From the NCBI GenBank assembly GCA_025056745.1, contig JANWVQ010000020.1:1-32743 (forward strand): a stretch of DNA of 32,743 nt. Reading direction: 5' to 3'. Both the position numbers and the translations under genes were made by a program. This DNA is from Ignavibacterium sp. GTDB taxonomy: Bacteria; Bacteroidota; Ignavibacteria; Ignavibacteriales; Ignavibacteriaceae. Below the pieces are notes generated by a model, which had not been told where the DNA came from, did no database searches, and saw nothing but the letters and a program-made list of their open reading frames with translations. Below are positions 15,718-23,927 of this stretch, one piece after another. Positions within the stretch are counted from its first letter, which is position 1. Each line of letters begins with the position of its first letter.

Positions 15718-17892
15718 ATGCAGAAAAGAATAACGTTATTGATTTTTTTGTTTTTATCAAGTTTAAATTTCTCTACTTCAAATGAAATTGAGAAAGTTTT
15801 ACATCTCAAAAAAATTAGTCAACCTATCGAAATTGATGGCTTTATAGAACCTCTGTGGTCTTATGCTGATTCTTCCTCAGAATTTTTTCAATTCGAACCT
15901 TACTATAATCATCCTCCAACCGTTGAAACTACAGTTAAAATCATCTCTGATGGTGAAAATTTGTTTTGTTTATTTATTTGTTATGATAATAATCCACATC
16001 AAATTCAAGCTAATAATGGAATGCACGATGGATTTACTGGAGATATAGTTTCTATAATGCTTGATACATTCGGAGATAAACAATCTGCATATAAGTTTGC
16101 AGTTAATGCATCTGGGGTAACATCAGATTCAAGAATTTTAGAAGATGGTAGAGGCAGAGATTATACGTGGGATGGTATATGGGAAGCAGCTTCAAAAATT
16201 TATGATTGGGGTTATGTAGTAGAAATTAAAATTCCATTTAAGACTATTAAATTCAATCCATCACTTGACTTTTGGGGACTTGATTTTGATAGATGGCGTT
16301 CTTTCAATAGAGAAGATTTATTTTGGTGTAAGTATGAGCAAAATGAAGGTCAGAGAGTTTCAAAATTCGGTAAACTGATTTTCAACGATTTTAAGCCTTA
16401 TCAATCAGGTTTAAATCTTGAAATCTATCCTGTAGGAATTAGTAAAATTCAATATCAAAATCCAAAATATAAAATTGAACCTGAATTTGGATTAGATATA
16501 ACATATAATCCTTCTGAGCGTTTAACGGTTTTATTTACTGCAAATCCAGATTTTGCCCAAATAGAAGCAGATCCTTTTAACTTTAATATTAGCAGATATG
16601 AATCATATTTTCGAGAAAGAAGACCATTTTTTACTCAAGGAAATGAAATATTTGTACCTTCAGGAAGAGAGAATAATTCAGGGTTTTATTCACCACTTGA
16701 GTTATTTTACTCAAGAAGAGTTGGTAGGATTTTACCAAACGGAAAGCAAGTCCCATTAAACTTTGGAACTAAGATTTTTGGTAAAATTGATGATTATGAC
16801 TACGGTGCATTTATTTCAAAAACTGGTAAAGAAACTTTTTCACTAAACAACTTTGATTATGAAGAGCCATCAGCAGTCTTTAGTGCTATAAGATTAAAGA
16901 AGAAAATTTTTGAAAATTCATCAATAGGAATTTTATTTGTCTCAAAAAATTCTACCAAAAGCAATAACACTGTTTTTAATATTGATGGTGTTTTTAGAAA
17001 TACCGATTGGCAATTAGCATATCAATTTGCAACTGCGAGAAGAAATCTGAAAACTGATTTTGCTTTCTCCTCTGGTTTTAGAATGTTCTCAAAAACTTGG
17101 GGAACCTTATTCAAAATAAGAGGAATAGGTAAAAACTTTGATGTATCTGAAATTGGTTTTGTACCTTGGAGAGGAACTTTCAATACTGCAATATTGACAG
17201 GTCCTCTCTTTGTTTTTGATGAAGGATATGTAAGTAACATTTTCACCTATGCAGGTGTCAATGTAAACTACGAAGATGAAGATTTGTTTTACGATAGAGC
17301 TATTTTATTTGGCTCAAGCATTGAAATGAGAAATGGTTGGGAAATCGAGTTAAATTTTCATTCAGGAAAGAATAAAGATAATTTAATTGATTATAATTCT
17401 TATGAGGTTAATCTTAATTCAAATTTTCGATTTTCACAAAAATGGAGCTCTAATCTTTGGGTAGAATATTCAAAGACTTATAACTTTAAAAGAAATTATT
17501 TAGCATTCTTCTCAAGAATAGGGACTAACTTCAATCTTAGACCAGTAAATTATTTTAACATTGGTTCTAACTTTGAATTCTTTATTGAGGGAAATCCAAA
17601 TAATGAGATTGAGGATATTACGTTTTCAGCCAGACCGTTTTTTTCTTTAACTCCAATCAACAATTTAAATTTTCGAATATATGTAGATAATCTTTATTTG
17701 AGATCATCAAAGAAAATTGAAAGGATGATAATTGGATTTTTGTTTAGTTGGAATTTTTCAGCTAAAAGTTGGATCTATTTTGCATTTAATGAATTAAAAA
17801 GTCAAGTAGAAGATTATTATCTTTTAACAAGAAGTTTAAAGACAATTGACCGAGTTGGAGTCTTTAAAATAAAATATCTCTACTATTTCTGA
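15718..17892 (+). CDS. CBM9-like/DUF5916 outer-membrane protein
   Basis: A 724-residue protein. Residues 1-21 look like a signal peptide. Residues about 35-200 form a CBM9-like beta-sandwich: ISQPIEIDGFIEPLWSYA, then LFCLFICYDNNP, then FVVNASGVTSD-like KFAVNASGVTSDSRI, and WDGIWEAASKIYDWGYVVEIKIPFKTIKF. From about 230 on comes the DUF5916 part: FTANPDFAQIEADPFNFNISRYE and FRERRPFFTQGNEIF, then many alternating aromatic/hydrophobic strands ending in a terminal Phe, as in outer-membrane beta-barrels. Members are often labelled carbohydrate-binding or membrane-associated hydrolases, but no enzymatic role is established. It has its own promoter-like element and lies 3 bp from the convergent nitroreductase gene. 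Confidence 0.87.
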   Translation: MQKRITLLIFLFLSSLNFSTSNEIEKVLHLKKISQPIEIDGFIEPLWSYADSSSEFFQFEPYYNHPPTVETTVKIISDGENLFCLFICYDNNPHQIQANNGMHDGFTGDIVSIMLDTFGDKQSAYKFAVNASGVTSDSRILEDGRGRDYTWDGIWEAASKIYDWGYVVEIKIPFKTIKFNPSLDFWGLDFDRWRSFNREDLFWCKYEQNEGQRVSKFGKLIFNDFKPYQSGLNLEIYPVGISKIQYQNPKYKIEPEFGLDITYNPSERLTVLFTANPDFAQIEADPFNFNISRYESYFRERRPFFTQGNEIFVPSGRENNSGFYSPLELFYSRRVGRILPNGKQVPLNFGTKIFGKIDDYDYGAFISKTGKETFSLNNFDYEEPSAVFSAIRLKKKIFENSSIGILFVSKNSTKSNNTVFNIDGVFRNTDWQLAYQFATARRNLKTDFAFSSGFRMFSKTWGTLFKIRGIGKNFDVSEIGFVPWRGTFNTAILTGPLFVFDEGYVSNIFTYAGVNVNYEDEDLFYDRAILFGSSIEMRNGWEIELNFHSGKNKDNLIDYNSYEVNLNSNFRFSQKWSSNLWVEYSKTYNFKRNYLAFFSRIGTNFNLRPVNYFNIGSNFEFFIEGNPNNEIEDITFSARPFFSLTPINNLNFRIYVDNLYLRSSKKIERMIIGFLFSWNFSAKSWIYFAFNELKSQVEDYYLLTRSLKTIDRVGVFKIKYLYYF

Positions 17893-17895
17893 TCG

Positions 17896-18405
17896 TTACC
17901 AAGAATTGTAATGAATTTTATTTAAATCAAATCTATTTTCTGCAGAAATTTCTTCATCAGGATAACCAAGAGAAATTAGGGAAATCGGTATTATACCATC
18001 AGGAAGATTAAATTCAACTTTAACTTTATTTACAATTTCTGGTATTCCGTGAATAGCTATCCAACACGAACCAATTCCAAGAGAATGTGAAGCAAGTAAT
18101 ATATTTTGAATTGCAGCCGAGCAATTTTGAATCAACCAACTTTCATTTTTTTCTTTATAAGAATCTCCACAAACTAGAATACACTTATCAGCATTTCTAA
18201 TCATTTCAGCGTGAGGTATAACTGAAATGATTTTTTCAAATATCTCTTTATTGTCAAAAACAATAAAGTGCCATGGTTGTAAATTCATGGCACTTGGAGC
18301 ATACATTGCGGACTTTAATATTTTGTCAATATTATCTTTTGATATTTCTTGATTTTTATATTTTCTTATACTTCTACGAGAAATAATTAGATCAATTAAG
18401 TTCAT
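17896..18405 (-). CDS. Nitroreductase family FMN-dependent oxidoreductase
   Basis: A 169-residue member of the nitroreductase fold. SRRSIRKYKNQEISKDNIDKIL at the N-terminus carries the FMN-phosphate-binding RRSIR, SAMYAPSAMNLQPWHFIVF is the second flavin-binding segment, and GIGSCWIAIHG and ISLISLGYP are the C-terminal ones. It probably uses NAD(P)H to reduce an unknown acceptor. Short members like this act as homodimers. It starts 5 bp after the stop of the deoxyhypusine-synthase-like gene, so the two are co-transcribed. Confidence 0.92.
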   Translation of the reverse strand: MNLIDLIISRRSIRKYKNQEISKDNIDKILKSAMYAPSAMNLQPWHFIVFDNKEIFEKIISVIPHAEMIRNADKCILVCGDSYKEKNESWLIQNCSAAIQNILLASHSLGIGSCWIAIHGIPEIVNKVKVEFNLPDGIIPISLISLGYPDEEISAENRFDLNKIHYNSW

Positions 18406-18410
18406 GATTA

Positions 18411-19454
18411 TTAAGCCGTAACATTTTCTTTAGAATAAATTTTTTGAAATTCACGAGCAGTTCTATTTTTCCAAACGCCTTTATGATAAGCATAACCAAC
18501 GATTAGGGGCATTGCAATTGTTGCTTCACTATAAACCATTTGTTCATAAGTCATTGAAACTTTGCCCCAAGAACTTGCTTCTTTCAAAGTTGAACCGGAT
18601 AAAGCACCATCTCTTTCATCAGCAACAGTGATTTGAATTGCGTATTTATGCATATCAGCTTCTTCCATTAAAATGTCAGCTGCAACCACAATGTCTTGTG
18701 TAAAATTCTTAGGAACGCCTCCACCAATCATAAATATTCCAGTGTCCTTACTATGTAGTTTTATTTTCGTTAGTTCATAAAAATCCTTTCCCGAATCAAC
18801 AGCGACGTGTTTGTCAGGATTATTGTGTTGATGAATTACTAACCCAAATCCAGCAGAACAATCAGAAAATGCAGGGATAAAAATAGGAACATTCTTTTTA
18901 TAGCAAGCAAAAACAACTGAATCATCACATTTAGGACCACCATTTTCTTCAAGATATTTTCCAAATTCCCACATAAATTCTCTTGAGGAGTAAGCTTTCG
19001 GCTCCATACTGTCAAAAATTTTTGCGGTTGTTTCATCGCATATTCGTAATTCATCTTCGTCAATAAATGTGTCGTAAATTCTATCAATATGTAATTCTCT
19101 TAATTCGTTATCATCAACCCATTTAGTTCCCTTATAATGCTTGAAACCAAGTGCCTCAAAAAAATCTTGATCGACCATAATTGCACCAGTTGAAACAATA
19201 GCATCTACCATATTATTCATAACCATATCATAAACGACCTTTTTCAAGCCAGCACTGAAAAGACTTCCCGCAAGTGTCAAGATTATAGAACAATTTTTAT
19301 CTTCTAACATCATTTCGTAAATCTTTGCAGCACGATGTAAATCTCTTGCGGAAAAAGCCATTGCTCCCATATCTTCAACAAGTTTTACAACATTATGTTG
19401 CTTTATGTCAATATGTTGAATAACCTCTTTCAGATAATCTTTTTTTGTAGCCAT
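18411..19454 (-). CDS. Deoxyhypusine synthase-like polyamine enzyme
   Basis: A 347-residue member of the deoxyhypusine synthase family. The NAD-dependent fold shows LTLAGSLFSAGLKKVVYDMV, AIVSTGAIMVDQDFFEALGFKHYKG, VPIFIPAFSDCSAGFG, IGGGVPKNFTQD and KEASSWGKVS, where K298 matches the lysine that carries the butylamine intermediate in the eukaryotic enzyme. Eukaryotes and archaea use it to modify eIF5A; bacteria have no hypusine, and bacterial homologues studied so far make polyamines (homospermidine or bis-guanidino compounds) from putrescine, spermidine or agmatine. The exact product here cannot be read from sequence. A GGAG Shine-Dalgarno precedes the ATG at 19454. It follows the epimerase gene by 53 bp, same strand. 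Confidence 0.9.
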   Translation of the reverse strand: MATKKDYLKEVIQHIDIKQHNVVKLVEDMGAMAFSARDLHRAAKIYEMMLEDKNCSIILTLAGSLFSAGLKKVVYDMVMNNMVDAIVSTGAIMVDQDFFEALGFKHYKGTKWVDDNELRELHIDRIYDTFIDEDELRICDETTAKIFDSMEPKAYSSREFMWEFGKYLEENGGPKCDDSVVFACYKKNVPIFIPAFSDCSAGFGLVIHQHNNPDKHVAVDSGKDFYELTKIKLHSKDTGIFMIGGGVPKNFTQDIVVAADILMEEADMHKYAIQITVADERDGALSGSTLKEASSWGKVSMTYEQMVYSEATIAMPLIVGYAYHKGVWKNRTAREFQKIYSKENVTA

Positions 19455-19507
19455 CTTTATCTCCTTGTTATTTAACTTTTATTAAAATTTTAATTAAAAA
19501 TACTCAA

Positions 19508-20545
19508 TTAAAAAAAGATTTTTGCAAGTTTAAGTATTCCCTGCTTCCAAGGAACACGATGAGAGATTCCTGATTGGTCTTTGAATTCATCTAGATGTTC
19601 CAAATACCATTTATAATTTCTGATCAATGCATCTTTATTAGAATATTTAGGTTTGAATCCAAGCACTCTCTCTGCTTTTTCAATTGATACAAAAGAATCT
19701 TTAGAAGCGGTTTCATAAACCCATTTATAAAGTGGAGAAAGTTTAAGTGCTTCAAGAATTTTAAGAGTCCAAATTATTGGTTTTTCTGGAAGTCCAACTA
19801 TTTTTTTTCCGAAACCTGCATAGTCTAAAACTGCCTGATAATCTTCTCTCATTGTGGTAAATTCTTTTGCTCCTATGTTAAAAGTGTCATTCACAATTTT
19901 CTCATCTAAAGTTGCACATAAATAAATAGCATCACATAAATCTTCGACATCTAAAAGTTGATATCTATTATTACCTTTACCAATCATTGGAAATCCTTTT
20001 CCATCTTTAGCCCAATCATAAAAAAGCGCAAAAACACCAAGTCTCTCAGGTCCTATAAATGATTTTGGACGAATTATTGGAACACATTTACCCTTTTTTC
20101 TAAACTTTAAGCATTCCTCTTCGGCAAGGATTTTTGCCTTTCCATAAGGTCCAACACCATCGAGTTTGTCATCTTCATAAATTGGATGATGATCCGGAAT
20201 TCCATATACTGCTGTTGATGAAATATGTATAAACCTCTTTACATCATTATTGAACGATGCCTCCAACATTATTCGTGTCCCATCGACATCAGTTGAATAA
20301 ATATCCTCAGGTTTATAGAGCGGAAGAGCTGCAGCAGCGTGAACAACAATGTCAATTCCTTTTACAGCTAAATCTGCTGTTTTAGAGTCACGAATATCGC
20401 CTTTAATAATATTAATTTTATCCTTCATATCAGTGTAATTAAAATCAGCGATATCCAAAGATGTAATTTCGTGACCTTTATTATAAAGGTATCTTATTAA
20501 ATTAATTCCTAAAAAGCCTGAACCGCCAGTTATTAAAAATTTCAT
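19508..20545 (-). CDS. NAD(P)-dependent epimerase/dehydratase (extended SDR)
   Basis: A 345-residue extended short-chain dehydrogenase. The nucleotide motif TGGSGFLG is at 6-13, the catalytic S110 in HISSTAVYG, and the YxxxK pair Y134/K138 in [13 protein letters not shown]. The downstream part has [12 protein letters not shown] and a substrate domain of about 130 residues, with [17 protein letters not shown] near the end, as in sugar-nucleotide epimerases and 3-beta-HSD-like enzymes. Substrate unknown. First gene of a probable three-gene unit with the deoxyhypusine-synthase-like and nitroreductase genes, driven by the well-formed promoter at 20577-20607. Confidence 0.9.
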   Translation of the reverse strand: MKFLITGGSGFLGINLIRYLYNKGHEITSLDIADFNYTDMKDKINIIKGDIRDSKTADLAVKGIDIVVHAAAALPLYKPEDIYSTDVDGTRIMLEASFNNDVKRFIHISSTAVYGIPDHHPIYEDDKLDGVGPYGKAKILAEEECLKFRKKGKCVPIIRPKSFIGPERLGVFALFYDWAKDGKGFPMIGKGNNRYQLLDVEDLCDAIYLCATLDEKIVNDTFNIGAKEFTTMREDYQAVLDYAGFGKKIVGLPEKPIIWTLKILEALKLSPLYKWVYETASKDSFVSIEKAERVLGFKPKYSNKDALIRNYKWYLEHLDEFKDQSGISHRVPWKQGILKLAKIFF

Positions 20546-20576
20546 TTTGCCGCATAATTTATTTTAATTCGTATTA

Positions 20577-20607
20577 CAAAGTTAGTAATTTCGAAAGGGC
20601 TTTCAAA
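20577..20607 (-). promoter_or_regulatory. Bacteroidota-type promoter TTTG-N19-TAACTTTG of the epimerase operon
   Basis: On the minus strand, TTTG (20607-20604) is followed by 19 bp and then TAACTTTG (20584-20577), an exact fit to the consensus known from Bacteroidota. The epimerase ATG is 31 bp further on. The 14 nt around the -7 element equal those in front of the DUF5916 gene. Confidence 0.65.
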
Positions 20608-20609
20608 TT
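20587..20609. promoter_or_regulatory. Palindrome overlapping the -33 element
   Basis: GAAAG-GG-CTTTC, flanked by AATTT (plus one extra base) on the left and AAATT on the right, is an imperfect palindrome. It covers the TTTG of the epimerase promoter and ends 12 bp before the divergent ATG at 20622. It could be an operator for either gene; a centre of 2 bp makes an RNA hairpin unlikely. Confidence 0.35.
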
Positions 20610-20621
20610 AAGACTTGGACG

Positions 20622-21338
20622 ATGATAATTAAAAGATTAAGTTATAAGTTAAAGATTTTTTCATTTTCTGTATTAATTCATATTGGAATTAGCATTTTCA
20701 TTTCTCTTTTATACTCTCAACTATTAGATAGTAGAATTAATAATCAAAAATTCGTTTCAATAAATTTTGATGAAATTAAAAATGAAACCGCTGTTCCAAT
20801 CAAAAGCAGTGATTTACAAAACAGTGAAAATGAAAATATTAATAACTCATCTGCAACTAGTGAAAACGAAAAATATGGTTTTGTATTTGATAGTTTATTT
20901 CAAAACGCTGATTCTACAGAATTATCTGAAATTTATTACGATGAGACTCGAGGAGTAAGAATAAAATATCCGACTGGATGGATATACCTTGATCAAAAGT
21001 TAAATAACAAATTTGATGGAGTAACTTTCTGGTATCAAGGAACTGAAATAGAAAACCCACCTTATATTCACCTTGAAATTTCTGAAAAGGAATTTTTCTT
21101 TGAGAATAAATATGAAAGTAAGTTCATTACAAACGAACTAACTTGGTATTATAACAAACCTGAGATAATTGGCGATTATGTTAATTTTGAAATTTATTTG
21201 CGAACAGATAAAGATGTTGACTTCATAATAAAACTATCAGTCAAAGGGATAGAAGATTTCTATAAATTCCAACCAAAATTTTTAGGAATGGTAAAGTCGT
21301 TGAAATTTCAAAGTGACTTATTTAAGATATTAAACTGA
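20622..21338 (+). CDS. Single-pass membrane protein of unknown function with TonB-like N-terminus
   Basis: A 238-residue protein. The N-terminal KRLSYKLKIFSFSVLIHIGISIFISLLY has basic residues followed by one transmembrane helix containing S and H (SVLIHIG), the look of a TonB membrane anchor. A low-complexity Asn/Ser/Glu linker (about 50-90) leads to a globular domain (105-235) that begins YDETRGVRIKYPTGWIYLDQ and ends with FQPKFLGMVKSLKF, a layout seen in PsbP-like or DUF1795-like small exported domains. No TonB C-terminal domain is present. It is divergent from the epimerase and 122 bp ahead of pta, which has its own promoter-like site. I do not recognise a function. Confidence 0.75.
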   Translation: MIIKRLSYKLKIFSFSVLIHIGISIFISLLYSQLLDSRINNQKFVSINFDEIKNETAVPIKSSDLQNSENENINNSSATSENEKYGFVFDSLFQNADSTELSEIYYDETRGVRIKYPTGWIYLDQKLNNKFDGVTFWYQGTEIENPPYIHLEISEKEFFFENKYESKFITNELTWYYNKPEIIGDYVNFEIYLRTDKDVDFIIKLSVKGIEDFYKFQPKFLGMVKSLKFQSDLFKILN

Positions 21339-21419
21339 AAATGACTTAATAATTACCATTTATCAAAAACACCAACAAACTTATAATACATAAATTCATA
21401 TTATATTTCTAATCTTGAT

Positions 21420-21427
21420 TAACTTTG
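21420..21427 (+). promoter_or_regulatory. Promoter -7 element TAACTTTG for pta
   Basis: An exact TAnnTTTG match, the same octamer as at 15689 and 20577, 33 bp before the pta ATG. No TTTG lies at the expected upstream spacing. The rest of the gap 21339-21460 is AT-rich without other signals. Confidence 0.45.
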
Positions 21428-21460
21428 AAATGAAAATAAAAACAATTTTGGAGTTATTCG

Positions 21461-22447
21461 ATGGGAATGGAATTAATAAATCAAATTAAAGAGAAAGCAA
21501 AATCGAGAGATAAGAAAATTATCTTACCAGAATCTCACGATGAAAGAGTATTAAAAGCAGCTGAGATCCTCACAAAAGAAAAAATAGCAAAAATTATAAC
21601 ACTCGGTAATCCAAATAAAGTTTTGCAAGACGCAGAAAGATTAAACATAAATCTTGACGGTGTTGAAATAATTGACCATTTAAGCCATCCAAGGTTTGAT
21701 GAATTTTCTGAAATTTACTTTCAACTCCGAAAGAAAAAAGGGATTACCAAAGAAGAGGCAATTGAAACGATGAAAAGAGATTTATTTTTTGCAGCGATGA
21801 TGCTTCGCGAAGGTTTAGTTGATGGTTCTGTTGCAGGTTCATTTGCATCAACAGCAGATGTAATGAAAGCGGGAATTCAAATTGTCGGAATGCCACAAGG
21901 TATTTCTATTGTTTCAAGTTTTTTTCTAATGATATTTCCTGATAAAAATTATAGCTTCGCTGACTGTGCAGTTGTGCCTAATCCAACTGATGAACAGCTT
22001 GCAGATATTGCAATATCAACTGCAGATAATCATAAAAAATTAACTGGAGAGGAACCTTATGTCGCTATGCTATCCTTCTCAACGAAAGGTAGTGCACAAC
22101 ACGAATTAGTAGATAAAGTTATTTCTGCAACAAATATTGTAAAATCCAAACGCCCTGATTTAAAAGTAGATGGTGAATTACAATTTGATGCTGCTATAGT
22201 AGAATCAATTGGAAAGCGAAAAGCTCCAAACAGTGAAGTTGCAGGCAAAGCAAATGTTTTAATTTTCCCTGACCTAAATGCCGGAAATATCGGATATAAA
22301 ATTGCTCAAAGACTTGGCGGTGCAGAAGCTGTTGGACCTATGGTTCAAGGATTGAACAAACCATTTTTTGATTTAAGTAGAGGCTGCAGTGTTGATGATA
22401 TAGTAAATACAACTGCTATAAATGTTTTGATGGGAGATCAACTGTAA
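21461..22447 (+). CDS. pta: Phosphate acetyltransferase
   Basis: A 328-residue enzyme that interconverts acetyl-CoA and acetyl phosphate. It is the short form, catalytic domain only (about 330 aa), without the N-terminal regulatory domains of enterobacterial Pta. Marks are KIILPESHDERVLKAAEIL, GLVDGSVAGSFASTADVMKAGIQIVG, ADCAVVPNPTDEQLADIAI, AMLSFSTKGSAQHELVDKV, DGELQFDAAIVESIGKRKAPNS and NVLIFPDLNAGNIGYKIAQRLGGAEAVGPMVQGLNKP. GGAG 7 nt before the ATG supports this start. No acetate kinase gene is adjacent. It is 3 bp from the next gene, so co-transcribed with the dGTPase. Confidence 0.95.
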   Translation: MGMELINQIKEKAKSRDKKIILPESHDERVLKAAEILTKEKIAKIITLGNPNKVLQDAERLNINLDGVEIIDHLSHPRFDEFSEIYFQLRKKKGITKEEAIETMKRDLFFAAMMLREGLVDGSVAGSFASTADVMKAGIQIVGMPQGISIVSSFFLMIFPDKNYSFADCAVVPNPTDEQLADIAISTADNHKKLTGEEPYVAMLSFSTKGSAQHELVDKVISATNIVKSKRPDLKVDGELQFDAAIVESIGKRKAPNSEVAGKANVLIFPDLNAGNIGYKIAQRLGGAEAVGPMVQGLNKPFFDLSRGCSVDDIVNTTAINVLMGDQL

Positions 22448-22450
22448 TTT

Positions 22451-23824
22451 ATGATGGATTGGAAAAAGCTTCTTTGCGATGAACAATTCAGCTTCGATGA
22501 TATTGAGAAAAAGACAACAAAAGATGGACGAAGTCAGTTTCAAAAAGATTTTGATAGAATAGTTTTTTCACCAGCTTTCAGAAGACTTCAAGACAAAACT
22601 CAAGTTTTTCCACTACCAGAAAGTGACTTCGTACATACAAGATTAACTCACAGTCTTGAGGTTGCTGTTGTCGGTAGATCTTTAGGGAATCTTGTTGGCG
22701 AAGTGATTTTAGACAGACATAATGATTTGAAAAACAATTTTTCAAAATTTCATTTTGGTGAAATAGTTGCAGCTGCTTGTTTAGCTCACGATATTGGAAA
22801 TCCACCATTCGGTCATTCCGGTGAAGATGCTATTTCAGAATATTTTAGAAACGGTAATGGTAGAAATCTAATTGAAAAAATTTCAGATCAAAAGATTAAA
22901 AATGATCTAGAGAATTTTGAAGGCAATGCCCAAGGTTTTAGAATAATTACAAAACTTCAAAATCCAAAAGTTAGCGGAGGCTTAAGATTGACCTTAGCAA
23001 CCCTTGGTGCTTTATCCAAATATCCGCGAGAGTCTTTACTGAAAGATAATTCATCTTTTACAAAAACAAACGTCTATAAAAAATTTGGATTTTTCCAAAG
23101 TGAAAAAGATTACTTCAAAAAAATTGCTGAGAAAACTGGACTTCAAAAAATTTCTGCCGAAGATTATTTCTGGTGCAGACATCCACTAGCGTTCTTAGTT
23201 GAAGGAGCAGATGATATTTGTTATAGAATTATGGATTTTGAAGACGGATTTCGTTTAGGTTTTATTGATTTCAAAGAAGCAGAAGAACTACTAATCCCTT
23301 TGATAAAAACTGATCTCCCTGATAATTATAATTTAAGAGATGAAGCTGACAGAATTGGATTTCTAAGAGCAAAAGCAATAAATAATTTAATAAGAGAATT
23401 AGCAGAGATATATTTGGACAATGAAGAAAAAATTATCAATGGTCAATTTACTGATGAGCTTTACAGTCTTTCGCCATCTTCAAAATATTTAAATGAAATT
23501 GAAGAATTATCCATAAAGAAAATTTACAGACATAAAGTTGTGACAGAAAGAGAATGCGCTGGATATGAAGTTCTCGCAGGCCTATTAGATGTTTTTATAA
23601 ATGCTTTGAATTCTTGGCTTGATGCAGAAAATAAAAATAAAAGTAGAATAATAATAAGCTTGCTACCAAACCAGATAACTTCATCAGTAAATAAAGATAC
23701 ACCTTTATCTGAGCGGTTGCACTTAATAATTGATTTCGTATCTGGTATGACTGATTCTTATGCGGTTTCACTTTTTAGAAAAATTAAAGGTATATCTTTA
23801 CCAATTGATAAAATTACTACTTAA
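22451..23824 (+). CDS. dgt: dGTP triphosphohydrolase (dGTPase)
   Basis: A 457-residue HD-domain enzyme releasing triphosphate from dGTP and perhaps other dNTPs. The family signature RLQDKTQVFPLP (45-56) is followed by VHTRLTHSLEVAVVGRSLG with metal ligand H67, CLAHDIGNPPFGHSGEDAI with H113 and D114, and later GADDICYRIMDFED for the last ligand. RDEADRIGFLRAKAINNLI and the TERECAGYEVLAGLLD helix are also family-like. Translation can start at 22451 or the ATG three bases on. The 3-bp gap from pta indicates a shared transcript, though the two functions have no obvious tie. Confidence 0.93.
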   Translation: MMDWKKLLCDEQFSFDDIEKKTTKDGRSQFQKDFDRIVFSPAFRRLQDKTQVFPLPESDFVHTRLTHSLEVAVVGRSLGNLVGEVILDRHNDLKNNFSKFHFGEIVAAACLAHDIGNPPFGHSGEDAISEYFRNGNGRNLIEKISDQKIKNDLENFEGNAQGFRIITKLQNPKVSGGLRLTLATLGALSKYPRESLLKDNSSFTKTNVYKKFGFFQSEKDYFKKIAEKTGLQKISAEDYFWCRHPLAFLVEGADDICYRIMDFEDGFRLGFIDFKEAEELLIPLIKTDLPDNYNLRDEADRIGFLRAKAINNLIRELAEIYLDNEEKIINGQFTDELYSLSPSSKYLNEIEELSIKKIYRHKVVTERECAGYEVLAGLLDVFINALNSWLDAENKNKSRIIISLLPNQITSSVNKDTPLSERLHLIIDFVSGMTDSYAVSLFRKIKGISLPIDKITT

Positions 23825-23927
23825 ATCGAGCTAAAATAGTTGGACTTATTTTTCGATAATCATAAAAAATATACTTTTTCTTTTGAGGAAAATGTTTGAA
23901 ATTACAAGTAGAGAAAGTTCTTTTTAA

